A stretch of 64,000 nucleotides of DNA, taken from positions 1 through 64,000 of the forward strand of contig JANQBS010000079.1 of assembly GCA_033085395.1 (NCBI GenBank), in the 5' to 3' direction. This DNA comes from Xanthoparmelia taractica. Lineage: Eukaryota; Ascomycota; Lecanoromycetes; Lecanorales; Parmeliaceae. Position 1 is the first letter of the stretch, and the number at the start of each line of letters is the position of its first letter. Below, piece after piece: positions 1-13,801 of the stretch. The position numbers and the translations under genes are program-made. The notes beneath the pieces were generated by a model. That model had not been told where the DNA came from. It worked only from the letters and a program-made list of their open reading frames with translations, and did no database searches.

Positions 1-599
1 TAATATAATCTTAATAAATTAATAAATATTTAAAATATATATATAGAAATATAATTTAAAAATTAAATTAAGAATTCTAAATTATTATTATAAAGTTATA
101 TATTATTTATAAATTTTAAAATTAATTAATTTTTAATATAATAAAAGAAATTAATTAAGATAATTAATTATTTAAAATAATTATTATTAAAAGCGAAGCG
201 ATAAAAGTATTTTATAATAATTAGAATAAGGTATTAAAAATAAATAATCGAAGATACTTATTAATTATAGCGTAGTATATAATATATTATATAAAAAAAA
301 ATTTTTTTTAATAACGAAGAGTCTTTATATTATTAAATTAATAATTTTTAAAAAATAATATAAATTCTATATCTTTATTTTTAATTATAATTATATATTA
401 AATATATTAAGATATAAATATATATAAATACTTTATTTATATAATTTATTAGAGCTTAAAAAAAGAAATTTAATATTAAATATTATTATTTATTTTATTT
501 TATTATTTCTTATTATTAAATTAAATTTTATACTCGATTTTATTCTAATTACAAAGAATAATTATAAGTTACTTTATAAATTATATTCATAAGAAAAAT

Positions 600-3500
600 C
601 TTAAATAATTTATTATTTTAAAATAAAAATTTTTATTTTTTTAAAACTTTCTCTCTTTTCTTTTTAATTTTTTTAATAATTATATTTAATTTTTTTACTT
701 CTTACTTTATTTAAATAGATCTTTTATTTTTTTATTTCTTCTTTATTCTCTTTTCTCTTTATTATTCTCTTCTTTAATATAATTATTTATTTATTAAAAA
801 ATATTATTTAAAAGATTTATTTTAACTAATTATAAGATAATTACTTTAATTTCTTTTTAAATTAATAATAATATTCGTATATTTATTATCTCTATTATCT
901 TTTATAATTTTTTATAATTTTTCTCTTATTCGAGATAGAATATAAATATATAGTTAATATTTTATTTTCTTTAATCGTAGATATAGCTAGCGAAGAGTAT
1001 ATTAGAAATTTAATATATATATAGAAAGTATATTAAATTAATCTTTTCTATTCTTATTTAAATAAGAGTCGAGCTCTTTATTTTAACGAGATCTCTATAA
1101 AGAATTCTTCTCTTATTTCGTAATATCTCTTCTTATATTAAATATCTTTATTATTTTAATATTTTAATTTAATATTTAATTTAAAGAGCTTTTTATTTTT
1201 AATATTTTAACTTTTTTAACTTTTTTCTAATCTTTTAATTTTTTAAAATCTTTTTTAAATTATTTTCTATTATCTTTTAAAAATTCTTTTATAATATTTA
1301 TAAAGTTTATTATTTTTTCTTCTTCGCTAATATATCTCTTATTTATTTTTTTTCTCTCTTTTTTTTAAGTCGTCTTTTAATTTTAATATTTTCTATTTTT
1401 ATTATTTAAAATAATATATATTAAAGTAGTTTCTATTTTTACTTTTAAAAATTTAATATTAATCGCTTTATATATTCTTAATACTATTCGAAAATATTTA
1501 TTTTAAATAATCTTTAACTACTTAATATATTATCTTTAAATACTTATAAGATCTCTTAAAATATATTATATTATCGCTATATACGTTATAATCGAACATA
1601 TAATTATATTAAATACTTATCTCGTTTTATTAAAACTCGCTCTTTATATTAACGTAGCTATTATTAATAGTACTCTATATTAAAGTATTATTTTAATTCT
1701 AATCTCTTTTAAATAAGATCTCTATTTAAGCTTATCGTCTATATAAAGTTTAAAAACTCTTATACTTATCTTTAATCTAGTTTATATTAAGTTTAAATTA
1801 ATTATTATTTTTATATTAAATTTTTTAAAATTACGTATTAGATATATTAATTTATATTTCTATAACGCGAACGTAATATTATATATTGATATTTACTTAA
1901 GATAAATTTTATTAGTTATCTTTAGCGTCTAATAATTTTCTTTTATAAAGCTCTTATATATTAATAAATAAATATTATTTATAAATTTCTCTATTTATAG
2001 TTATAATCTCGATTTTAAATATTTCTTTATTAATAAAATATTAAAAAATAAAAATAAAATAAAAGAGATTAAAGATTCTTAGAAAATTTCTATTTTTATT
2101 AACTTTATCGTATTTATATATCTTTTAAGCGTAATTAATATTTCTTTATTCTTTAGAAAGCTTTTAATTTATTATATTATTAATATAAAAACTCTCTTTT
2201 TTTTAAGATTATAAATTAATCTCTAATAAAAGACGTTATCGAATATATCTACTATATTTAAAGATAGTAAGCTTATTACGTTATCTTTTTCGTAGTTTTA
2301 AACTATATAAATAATCTTAATAATTATTTTTATTACTATTTCTATTAATTTTTTTTATTTACTCTTTATTTATTTTAAAAAAAGAAGATTATTTTCTTTA
2401 ACGTATTTTCTAAGACGCTTTATAATTATTATTTTAAGCGTTTTTTCTATTATATTTAATAGAGCGATAAAATAATATAACTTTATATTTAAATAGTTCT
2501 TCTTTTTAAACTTCTTTAAAATTATAATATTTATTTTCTTAAATTTTTTAAAGTAGTATTTTAAATTAAGATATATTTAAAAGAGATAAGTTATTTAAGA
2601 AAAAAGCTTATTCGAGATTATTTTAAAAAAGTAATTTAATATTTAATCGATCTTCGAGATTTTATTAAATTTTAATTAAAAGATTACTTATAGAATCTCT
2701 TTTTATATAAGAATATTATTTATCTCTTTTAATATTAAATATATTTTTTTATTATATTTTTTAACTTCGTCTAAGATAGAGATAAAAAGAATATTACTTT
2801 TAAAATTATAATCTTTTTCTCGAATATCGTTTTAAGTTTATTATTTAGTTTTTAATTAAAGAAAACTATAATAATAATCTTAATTCGATACTCTTTTTTT
2901 TAATTTATTTTATTATTCTTTATACTTCTTCTTTCGATCGAGAGATCTAATAAATCTCTTCTTAAAAATAAATAATCTTTATTTTTTTTAATATCTTATT
3001 TCTCTATTTTCTAGTAATATATTAACGTTATTTTAAGTCTATATCTCGATTAATTCTAAAGATATTCGCTAATATTTTAATCTCTCTAATTATCTTATCG
3101 TAATTTTAATTTTAAAATATTTTTATTCTTTATTAAGACTTCGCTTAAAGAATTATTTTTTTAATAATCTTCGCTATTTTTTTAATAAGTTTTTTTATAA
3201 AAATATCTATTTCTTTCTTTTCTAATAACGAGTGAAGAAATAATTATTATATTATTCTTATAGCTTCTCTCTTAATTTTCTTCGACTTCGCTATTTTTTA
3301 CGTTTATCGTTATATTATAAAAATCTCTTTTATTTTAAGATTAAGTTTTATTAATATAAATAAATAATTTAATTTATATTAAAGCTTTAAAACTACTTAA
3401 TATCTATATATCGTCTCTATTATCTCTCGTATTATAAAAATTAAATTAATAATACTCTTATAATTTCTAATTCTTTATATTATAAATCTCTTTAATAATA

Positions 3501-5800
3501 ATTATTTTATATTTCTCTAGACTATTAACGTTATTACTATATTAATCTCGCGATAATACGTGTATTTATCTAGATTCTTTTAATTCGAGTAATATAAATT
3601 AAAGTCGTTAAGAAAAATATATTCTTTTCTCTTCTTTAGTCTCTCTTTTATTATTAAGAGATTTAATAAATTACTCTTATAAATTAGAGACGAGCTTAGA
3701 TTATATATATTATAAATATATATCTTTCGTTACTAGCTATCTTTATTTTTCTCTCTCTCGATCTAAATCTTTATAAAGCTTATATTTCTTATTTCGTATT
3801 TTACTTTCTATATATTTTAATTTAATTTCTTATTAATATAATAAAAATTTAAATATTCTCGTCGCTCTTATAAGTTAAATAAAATAATCTAATACTCGAA
3901 TTATATAATAATTAATTATACTTTATATAGCACGATTTCTATATCGCTAGAATATTAATATTCTATATCGTTAAATTTATTAATAGAATTATTATTATTT
4001 CTAATTCTTCTATAATATTATATTATAAGATTTTTAAAATTAAGTATTCTAATATAAGATCTTCGCGAATATATTCTATATCGCTATATCTTCTATCTCT
4101 TATTAAGCTAAGAAAGTCTTTCTATTTATCTCTCTACGTTATTAACTTTTAACTTTTTAAGTAATTATTTTTATTAAATCTTCTATTCTTTTAATTAAAC
4201 TTATATTTCTTTAAATTATTATTTAATATAATTCTAAGAATTTTTTAAAAGATAGAATTATCTTTAAAAACTTATCTATTCGTAATATCTTTCTTAAAGT
4301 CGATATACTTTCTTAACTCGTCTCTTCTTTTAATTAATCTACTATTTTAATTATTTTTCTCTTTCTCTAAACTATTATAATAAACTTATTTATATTAATC
4401 GCTACTATCGCTATCTTAAACTAGATCTTTAAATATTTATATAATAATATCTTACTTATAATTCTCTAGCGAGCTCGTTACTATTCTTTTATTATTCTTA
4501 AATAGCACTTTTCACGCGCTATATATTTTATTATCCCATAGAACACGTAGATCTTTATAGCTATTAATATTAATTTTTTTTAATTCTAGATATTATATCT
4601 TTAACTATAATTAGTATACTTAATTAAGTTCTTATAGCTAATTATTATATATTTATATTAATAATAGTTATAGTACTACATTAGAAAGACTATCTAATCG
4701 AATCTCTTAATCGTCTTTATCTCGCTACTCTCTATTAGATCGTTTTTTATTAATTTATTAATTATCTTTAAACTAGCGACGTCAACTATTAACGTTAAAT
4801 AACGCTTCTTCTCTTTATTAATTATAAATCTATAAACTCTCGCTATTTATTTCGTCTTTATAATCTTTAATTCTAAATAAAGTCTTTTATTATCTTCTTT
4901 AATTTTCGTTTTAATATTTATTACGTTCTTTATATTAAATATTATAATTTTAATCTTATAAATTATTATTAAAAATAGTTTTCTTATAATCTTTTTTAAT
5001 TTTTATATTTATATTATTTAAATTATATTCTTCTTTAGCTTCTTTCTCGTATTTTTCGTAATTATTTAAATTCTTAAATCTTCGCTCTATAGTCTATTAA
5101 CTATAACTATTTATTTCGTTAGTAAATCTTAAATACTCTTAAGAGCTTTCGCTAGTATCTCGCTATTCTTTTTTATTAGATTCTCTCTTTTCTATTTATT
5201 CTCTACTTAAATTATAAGCTATTTTAATCTCTTAGATATTTTCTTTAATTATAAATAAAGAAGAATAATAATTTAAAAAGATATTAATATAGTTCTTTCT
5301 TAAAATAAGTTTTTTTAACTTAATTAATTACTTCGTTCTATATTAAGCGTATTCTCTATTTAAGAGCTATTCTCACTACTCTTATTTCTTATTCTCTTCT
5401 TAATTTTCTTTTTAATTATTTTTTAAATATCGCGTTTCACGTATATTAACGTATTTCTAATAATCTCTTATATTTTAACGTTAAGATTCTTAAATAACGT
5501 ATTTTCGATAATCTTTAAAGTAAGAATTATCTATTTAATCTTACTCTACTCTTCTTCTTCGCTATTAATTTTCTCGTATTTTAAACTCTAATTAATATAT
5601 TTAATAAAGACGTTATAGCTTCTATTGTGTTATTTATCTTTTTTAATCTCTTTTCTTTCTAATATTTCTCTCTATCTTCTCTCTAATACTCTATTTTCTT
5701 CTAACTATTTTACTCTTACTCTCTCGTTATCTAAATACGTTTCTTAAACGCTTCGCTACTCGTTATCTACTAAAATAATCGCGTTATCTATTTCTTATTA
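600..5800 (-). mobile_element. RIP-degraded Tad1-like non-LTR retrotransposon (LINE), ends approximate
   Basis: Reading the minus strand through many stop codons gives LINE proteins in the expected order. The apurinic-type endonuclease begins near 4045 (motif LQYN, then an AIQEP-like stretch) and its DFNL motif lies at about 3595-3606. A reverse transcriptase follows at about 1850-2650. A connection region and Cys/His-rich end lie near 900-1600. The part above about 4.1 kb, up to about 5.8 kb, is where ORF1 should be, but I recognise no motif there. Almost all CAA/CAG and TGG codons have become stops, as expected from RIP. The order EN-RT-C-terminal region and the residue patterns fit Tad1-type LINEs of fungi. 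The outer ends cannot be fixed: I saw no poly-A tail or target duplication. Family assignment comes from motif reading, not a database search. Confidence 0.75.
850..4060 (-). pseudogene. LINE ORF2 relic: endonuclease plus reverse transcriptase
   Basis: This decayed ORF2 would have nicked target DNA and copied the element RNA at the nick. Endonuclease pieces are readable from about 4045 to 3420. In the reverse transcriptase, the palm motif normally read as D-x-x-x-A-F-D is visible as a LSLN..DIFDNV pattern near 2230-2280. The catalytic FxDD box is at about 1970-1992. The two catalytic Asp codons now read AAT AAT (plus-strand positions 1974-1979), so the box is FINN. A FA-x-x-KxxL motif near 1850-1871 follows, as in other Tad1-like elements. 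Many in-frame stops make it non-functional. Confidence 0.75.
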
Positions 5801-6726
5801 TAAGATAATACTTTATAAGTAATAATAGACGTAGCGATATTCGAGTTAATAGTTATAGCTCTAAAGATAGAATATATAGTAAACGAGTAATTATATTATA
5901 TTTATCGAAGTATATAATAATTAAGTTTTTTATAAAGTAATAAATAATAATAATAAAGACTTAATAAAGAAAATATAAACTTAGAGCTTATAATTAAGAG
6001 ATTAACTTTTATAATAAATTATAGAAAATATAAAGATTAAAAGAATTTAAGCGATATAAAAATAGAATTAATAATAATATAAAGTACTTATTAAGAAATT
6101 ATTATAAAGATTATAAACGTATTTATTAATTCTTAAAAGATTATCTATTAACTAGTTTTTAATTATAGATTAATATACTATTATTAAGAGATAGAAGATT
6201 TTAATATAATCTTATAATAACTTCTAAGTAATTATTCTAAGCGTTTTTAAACTTAAATCTAAAGACGATAGATTTAATATACTTTTATCTTCTATAGATC
6301 TACGATAATACGCTTAGTTTTCTTCGATATCTTTTTAATATAAGATAAAAGAGAGAGATAGAGAGTATTAATAATACAAAGTAAGCTATAAAAGTTTAAT
6401 TTAAGATTCGAAAGATTTTATATTAATATCTTTTAATAGTCTCTTTCTTAATTATATAGTCTTTAAATAATAATAATAAAGAATCTTATTATTTTATTAA
6501 TACTATCTAGATAAGCGATTAGAATAATAAGTAATAAAATAATAAGTATAATAAATAAAAATTAACTACTATCTACTAAAAATAATTCTTATTTTATCTT
6601 TCTCTTACTTTAATAGATCGTAATATAGTTTAAAAGTATAACGTAATAAGTAAGATAAAGTATTAATACTTAAGACTTAATTTAAAAAGATATAGAAATA
6701 GATAAATAGTTCGTTAACTCGACTAG
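5801..6726. other. A+T-rich RIP-degraded sequence, unassigned
   Basis: This stretch lies between the LINE relic and the LTR retrotransposon. It has the same extreme A+T content and stop-dense frames as its surroundings. I could not recognise a protein family on either strand. It may be the 5' part of the LINE or a fragment of another repeat. Confidence 0.5.
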
Positions 6727-6731
6727 ATTTT
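6727..6731. repeat. Target-site duplication, left copy (ATTTT)
   Basis: Five bases ATTTT directly precede the left LTR and are repeated directly after the right LTR. A 5-bp duplication is usual for Ty3/Gypsy integrase. It fixes the element ends at 6732 and 14069. Confidence 0.85.
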
Positions 6732-6999
6732 TATAAGGAATTGGTTCGCTAACGCTTAGCAAGCGACCCTAATCAATATAAGAGACGTATAATCGGTACG
6801 ATAGTAATTTCTTTATTAGGTACTAAGTTCTAGTAGAACTAATTTCTAAGGAATACGAAAATCCTAGAGTATACGAAGAGAACATATAATCGCCAAGGCC
6901 TCGTCAAGGCCTTAGATTATAAACCTCGCTATAATCTCGCAATAGACTCTAGATCTATAAATAGTCGATGCTAATGCGTATATAGCGCTAGATCTAATA
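6732..6999 (-). repeat. Left LTR (3' LTR in element orientation)
   Basis: This 268-bp copy aligns without gaps to 13802-14069 at a constant offset of 7070. I count about 35 mismatches, all of them transitions. The ends read TATAAG...CTAATA, as expected from an ancestral TG...CA after CpA-to-TpA change at both ends. Confidence 0.92.
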
Positions 7000-7015
7000 A
7001 TTATCTCTTCTCTTA
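7000..7015 (-). other. Polypurine tract of the LTR retrotransposon
   Basis: Immediately inside the left LTR the minus strand carries a run of purines (AAGAGAAGAGATAA). This is the position where plus-strand DNA synthesis is primed in LTR retrotransposons. It independently supports the minus orientation. Confidence 0.65.
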
Positions 7016-9049
7016 GATCTTAATCCCTAGATATTATCTAATATAATATTCTTACTACGTAATTTAAAAAATCTTTAAATCTTATAAGAAATAAGAAAAA
7101 GTATTCGTAAGCGACGTCGCTTCTATAATATTAACTTTAATTATTAGTAGCAAAAGATACGCGCTATAGACGCGCGTTAGTGCTATTACACATATAACGT
7201 TTACTAATTATAATTAACTCGGTTCTACTATGTTAATCTTAACACGTAATACGAATTTCTTTATAATACGAGAGTTCTAATAGTACTCTTTAAGCATTAA
7301 TAGTTAATTCGATATACTACGATTAATTCTACTATTTATAAACTAGTAGTAATATAATCGCTAAGTATACGTAGAAGACTTATTAAAAAACCTTAATCTC
7401 TTTAAGTAATAAGAAAAAAGAGTTCTTTTGATACGCTATTATCTCTATAGCATAAATATATCTATAGCAAACGATATATATTATTAATAGTTTATTAAAG
7501 AATTTCTTTAGCCCTTTTATAGGCACGTAGAAGAAGTTCTTCTACACGCGATGTCGTTTCTATAGCGTATACTACTACTATCTTAAAATATATATATTAT
7601 ACGTTATTTATTCTAACTTCCAGCGAGCTATTATTAAATAATTAATAGTCACGCTTCTACGTCTCTTTATAGAGCTATTCTAATTTCTATAATAGAAGAG
7701 CGTAGAGCTAGTTTATTGTTTTGTTATTTTATTAATAGCGATATCGATAATACGGCGATTCGATTAATTAGAATTATTAGAAAACTTTATCGGCGATATA
7801 TTAACGACGACGTTGTGAATAATAATTACTAGCGTCTTTTAGTGTTAATAAATTTACCTTTACTTTTTCAAAACTTTTCTCTTTTTTATAATATCTAATG
7901 CACTCTTTATAAGTTTTTACTTTAACGCTATAATATCGCCTTTAGATATATTAATACTAACTTGTTATTAATTAATTCTTATTATCACGACTTCTTCTAT
8001 CTTTCTTTATTATAAGTATTATTAAACTTTCTCTATCGCTACGCTAATATTAATATATATTAACACTTAAGATAGCTTATATAATAATAACAATAATAAA
8101 AGTAAGTTCTTTGACGCTTCGTTATCGTATATTAATATAAGATAATATTTACTCTTTCTTATCGTCGATGCTTTGTTAATTTTTATAACGATTATATTAA
8201 AAATAAGTTTTCGCTTTACTCTTATTATAAGAGCGCTAAAAAAAGAATTTGAGATTACATGAAGATTTCGTCTTTTCTTTATGAAAAGATTAAGAAAGCT
8301 CTTCGTCGAATTCGTCGGGCCCTTAAAATTATAGCGTTAATGCGTCGTAGTCGAGCGTATATTAATTATAAGATCACTTAATTTCGTAAGGATTAGGGTC
8401 TAACTGTGACTATTAGTAATTAAGCGATTATTATTATTACGAATCTTTAACGCGATCTTTAGATCGCGAAGAAGAAACTCGAGACGATATATAAGCGCGT
8501 TAAGAAGCTCGAGAATTGTAATAAGCTTCTTTAAGAGAAGATAAATAATATAAATATTTATAAGATAAAGTTAAGAGAAGTCGTCTCTAATAAGAGTGAT
8601 ATCGAATAAGCGAGCTTCTTAGATAAGAATTTCTCTAAGAATTCTTTTCTATTGAATAAGAATCTTATTTGAGATTTTTTTCTATATCGATCTCTAGCGC
8701 TACGATAGAGACTATTTATTTCTTTTTAATTTAACGTATAGCGAGCTAAGTAAATTTAATCGTATTCTTTTATAATACGTATTAAGCGTTCCTCTAATAA
8801 ATTATATTTATAGTAATATATACTTTAATTTAGTACGATATATTTTCGATATAGTATCACTTAGATAAATAGTCAAATAATGAATTTTAATTATAAATCT
8901 TATTTTTAATTAAATAATTATATTAATAAGTATAAAGAGTGCGTTTATAATTACTCAACACACTAAAATAGTTATTATATTTACTTTCGCTTTCGGCGTC
9001 TTCGCTTGCTTAGTGACGATTATTAGTCTAATTAAATAGCCTTCTTATT

Positions 9050-11990
9050 TAATACTTAATACTTTCGCTTATTAATCTTCTACGCATTATAGATTTAAGT
9101 TAGCTTATTAACACGCTTAAGTTCTTCGTCTAATAGTTACTAATTATACTCTTCGCTTTAATTAATTCACTTAATCTTATATTAGACGTCTTCTCGCTTC
9201 TTAATCTTATTAATAATCTCTTTTATCTCTTATATTTTATTATTATCGATAAGCTCGAGAACTTATATAAAGAATTTCGCTACTTCGTCGCAGTCGCGTA
9301 TATAATATAATTCAAGTAACGATATATGAAAGATATTATAAATTCAATACGTGAAAGATAACAATAAGCGATACGCTTGCGATTTTATTTTGTTCACGAT
9401 TCGAAAAGATCTTATATACTTATAAGTTAACTTCTTGCTTAAGCGCCTTTATTTTAAATTCTTAATTGCTAGTATTATTAAATTATTTACTTTATAGCTC
9501 TAAGATTAATGCGATTTATTATACTACTTAACTTAAGCTACAATAGCGCTGCGTAATCGCTCTACTATCTTATTTCTTAGCGTCTATAATCTTTTTATCT
9601 TTTTATTTATAGCGAATATTCTTTTCTCGACGAAGTCGTTCTTAATTTCTTAATGTACTTTCGAATAATATCTATATATTAAAAAGAATAATATCGTTTC
9701 GATAAAGATATATTAATTGTTTATATATATAAACTCTATTATAGGTAGTAGTTTAGCTTGATTAATTTGCTTCTTATTAGCAAACACGCGTAAGTAGTAT
9801 TTTAGTATCTAATTTTAACGCTTGATTTAATTATTAATTTAAGAATAAAAGACGATACTTAGATAACGCTTTATTTTTAAATAATAATAGATCGCTAATT
9901 AGAACTCGCTAATAAATATTAAGTCTCTATCGCTAATAATATTATTAGATATTTCGTAACGATAAATAATTTTAATATAAAATACTTTCGCTAACTTAAC
10001 GACGTCGATTTTAATAATTATCGATAGATATTTAATTATTTTCGTAAATCGATTCACTATAATTAGAATAGCGTTATAAATAACGCCCTTAAGCTTGCTT
10101 AAGAGTAAGCTCGTAATAAAATTTATAGAAATTTTCTTTTATAATTTAATAATAATAAAGAGCGAGATTAATTTATTATAGGGTCGATAACGCGACGTCT
10201 TAATACGTTAATATATATCGTAAGTCTTAACGTAGTCGATAATATTCTTAAGATTCTTATTTTAATAATATTTGCGAGTAAAAAGTTTATATGTCTTCGT
10301 AGCGTTAAAGTATTCTATTAGAGAATTATTATAATACTTATTAATAAGCTTTTCTCGTAAGATACTATTCTTAAATATGTAAAGATAATTATTATTTAGT
10401 AATAATCTCTCGAAGTCTAAGATTTATATTTAATTACGCGTATAACGTCGCTTCGTAGACGTATTCGTATTAACTCGAAAAGAGCTTATTTAATTATTAT
10501 AAGATTATAGCTCTCGAATTAGCGTTTTTATTAATCTTTATAAATCGTTATACGTAATTTTAAATATAGTCTTAATCTCTCTTCTTAAAATAATTATTTA
10601 AATATTTGCGACTCGTAGCGTAGACGCTATTATTACTATTACTTCTTTATTTCTTTACGATAGCTCGCCGCTAGTTTAAAGAGTAAGTTTATTTTAAAGT
10701 GTAGATAATAATTTAATATTTAACGATGATTAATCTTTATAGTCTAGTCGTCGCGACGACGTATCTATAGAATTTAATTTTTCTACTCGATGAAAAACCT
10801 TAAAGTTATAAATAATTAACTTTAGCGCTTAACGAGTCTATCTAGAGTTAAGTTTCTTTTACTTTATAAATTTCTTAAGATTATTATAATCTAATTAGAT
10901 CTTAATATAGTAAATACTATCTTTTAAATAATAACGTTATTGCTTTATTGCTACGACGATAGTAAGTAATTCTTAATCGTAGATCTTATAATTTTATTTC
11001 GTTAATATTATCTTTTTAGAAAAGAACGCGACGAGCTATTAGTAATTATCGTCGTTTAATTACGAAAGTATAGCTCTTATATTAAAGTTAGAGATATTAA
11101 TCTCTACGCGTAATTTCTTTTAAGAATTATAATATCGTAGAAATAACGTAGTCGTAAAAGTATTATATAATTACTCGAAAGTTAATCTAGCGTCTTCTAA
11201 TCACTTAAACGATTCTAATTTCTTATCGATCTTATTATTCTTAAATAAGCTAATAAGAAACGCTATAATAATAAAATATTTAAAAATAAAGCGTCGATAA
11301 AAATTTATAAAGTTTAAAAAGACTTACATATCTCGATAGCTTCGCGGCGTTAACTATTCTCGAATCGTTACAACGCGTTCTTAATTTATAACTATATTAT
11401 TAATAATTACAATAAATTCTAGAAACTTAACTAATTTAGTGTAAAACTAATATTTCTTTAGATTTGCATATAGCTGAAACTAACGCAATCGCTTAAGTAC
11501 TTACTTAATGTACTATTAATATTTCGCCGACTTAGCGCTATAGATTAGAATATTATTTAAATATATCACATACGTAATATTTATAAGGTCTATAAGGACT
11601 TTATTAATATAGACTTGAAACGTAATTAGTATATTTGTAAGGTTGAAAGATATTATTAAGTATTTAAAATAATTATAGCGAGTGCGAAACGTAGTCTTTC
11701 ACTTATCGCCCTTCTTAATGCGAATTCTATAATAGATATTCTTAAGATTTAACTTTAAAAATATCTTGACGTCGTATAAGCGATTTAACGTCTTCGTAAT
11801 TATAGATAATAAGTATTAATTTTTTATAATTATCGTATTTAAACCCTGATAATTCACGTAAAAATATAATTTATTATTTTTCTTTGAAATAAAGAGAATA
11901 GAGACTTCAGCGAAGAAAGTTAAGTAACGAATTTAATTCTTATAAAGTAACTTCTTAAGATATCGTCTTAGCTTTAATAGCTTAGTTTAA
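9050..11990 (-). pseudogene. Gypsy pol relic: reverse transcriptase, RNase H, integrase, chromodomain-like tail
   Basis: Minus-strand reading gives a near-continuous Ty3/Gypsy pol despite stops. The RT domain (about 11960-11240) shows the YxGLN region, an AYHRIRI-like stretch and the AFRTRYG-like segment. Its YxDD box reads YLNNIL (catalytic codons at 11552-11557). The integrase zinc-binding region is near 10.3-10.5 kb. The core shows a DFIT..P-like motif and a V(D/N)RFTK motif at 10040-10056. After the core come a GPY/F-like section and a FHVL motif near 9.33-9.36 kb. A following segment with K-W and E-L spacing resembles a chromodomain. Catalytic Asp-to-Asn changes plus stops make it inactive. 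The chromodomain call is the weakest part. Confidence 0.85.
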
Positions 11991-13412
11991 AATAAATTAT
12001 AAAGAGATTTATAAAGTAACTCTTTACTTTTCTTTATCTTTATAGTATAATCTTTCTACTTAAACGTAGGTAAGATCTCTATTATATTATTAAAAAAGAT
12101 ATTTTTAAACTTTAGTAGTTCTCTTAAGAGCTTTAAATTACTAATACTCTTCTATTCGCCTCGCGTTATCGTAGTATATACGATTACGAATATATTCGGC
12201 TTTCGCTCGATTCTCTAAATAAATTTAATCGATTCTTTAATTAAAGTTTTTTAATATTAATCTTAAATCGTTATTACGTCGTCGTAGAGTTAAGTAAAAT
12301 ATATAATTAATATAACACGAGTATATCTAATACGATATCGAGATCTTCTTGATCTACGACGTAAAATAGTATATTACACTATCGCCCTTAATCTTAGCTA
12401 TTAACTATTTAATAATTTAGCTAATAAATACTATAATAATATATATCTTATTCGCTTAGCGCTTTCGTCTACGATAAGATAGCAATATATAATTAAAGAT
12501 CTTATTAAATTACGAATTTCTATGCAATTAAATTAATATACGTTTCGTAGTCGAGTAAAGTAATAAGTTATCTTTAATTATTTTATAGCTTAGTTTACTT
12601 CTTCGTAATAATAGAAGAAGTTATCTCTATTATTCGTTTTTCTTACTTCGCTTTAGAGGCGCTTATAGAATCGATTTATTTTTTATTAATATCGTCGCGA
12701 CGATAATAATCGATTTATTCTTATCGAGATAATTCGATTTTAAATAATTTAATTTCTAATAATATTAATAAACGCTAGATATTTTAAGATTAGAATTAGC
12801 GATCTCAGCTCTACGTTTCTTGCTCTCTTCTCAAATACGCGTAGTTTTAGCGCTATTCTTCGAAGTCGTATTAGACTTTGAAATTCGAGCTTTTAGAAAC
12901 TTATATTTATTAGATTTCTCGAATTATTTTAAATTAGAATCGTCGTTATTAGGACGCGCGCGCTTTAAAATTATTTTCTATATAATTACTATAGTAAGAA
13001 TTTCTTTTCTCTGCTTAAGTATATTATTAATATTAAGAATCTTATTCTTTAGCTTAGGTCGTAGCTTAACTAAGAAAAAATTCGTTTAATACTTCTTTAT
13101 AAATAAGAGTAAATAAGCTTTTAGCTTTTTTAGATAAATCTTAAAAATTAAGATCTTCTAATCTTATCGCTATTTCGTTACTTCTTATTTTTTATAAGCG
13201 AGTAAATAACGATTTATCGAGTTCGTAATTAAGTCGAGTAAAAATAATTTGAAAAATTTGAAAGTAATCTTATTTAGTCTATGGGCTTGAAAGTACTTAT
13301 ATTACTACGTATTAAGATCGTCTTCTAAGAATTACATATAATAAATAATCTTAGCTTAATCGATAGTGAAATACTCGAGACTTATAAGAAATCGAATTTC
13401 GACTTCGTGAAA

Positions 13413-13664
13413 TTAGCGTAAATATTCTTCTTTATTATTATTCTTATAAGAACGTATCTTTTCGAGACGAAGTGTTTTCGCTTTAATTGAAATATTTATT
13501 AAAAGCGAAATAATAGACGAAATCGCTATCGCTTCGACGAGAGTTATAGAAGAGTTCGAATTATATAGTACATTATTGCGTATTCGCAACTTAGTCAACT
13601 CTCGTTTTAACTTTAGTCGACGATTTTCTATTCTAATATTCTTAAGGCGTTTCTTTAGAATCAC
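13413..13664 (-). pseudogene. Gag-region ORF fragment of the LTR retrotransposon
   Basis: An 83-codon open stretch just inside the right (5') LTR lies where gag is expected. It is rich in Lys, Arg, Ile and Leu with heptad-like spacing, which could reflect a coiled coil in the original gag, but RIP has skewed its composition. It survives by chance rather than as a functional gene. Confidence 0.4.
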
Positions 13665-13801
13665 TTAATTTTTTAAGGTAAATTCTTAAAAATTGATATC
13701 GAAGTCACGTCGCTTTAAAATATGTTTATTTCGATTCGACGAAGAGTTTAATATCGTAGCGATAATAGACTTCTTTCTTTGAAAGATAGAGAAATTAGAA
13801 T

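Noticed and set aside
1..600. Possible telomere or subtelomere start
   Set aside because: No TTAGGG-type repeats are present at the window edge; it is just more RIP-type A+T-rich DNA.
12820..13089. 89-codon plus-strand ORF with hydrophobic stretches in the repeat block
   Set aside because: It lies antisense to the gag/protease zone of the LTR element, and its Leu/Ile/Phe content follows from A+T bias.
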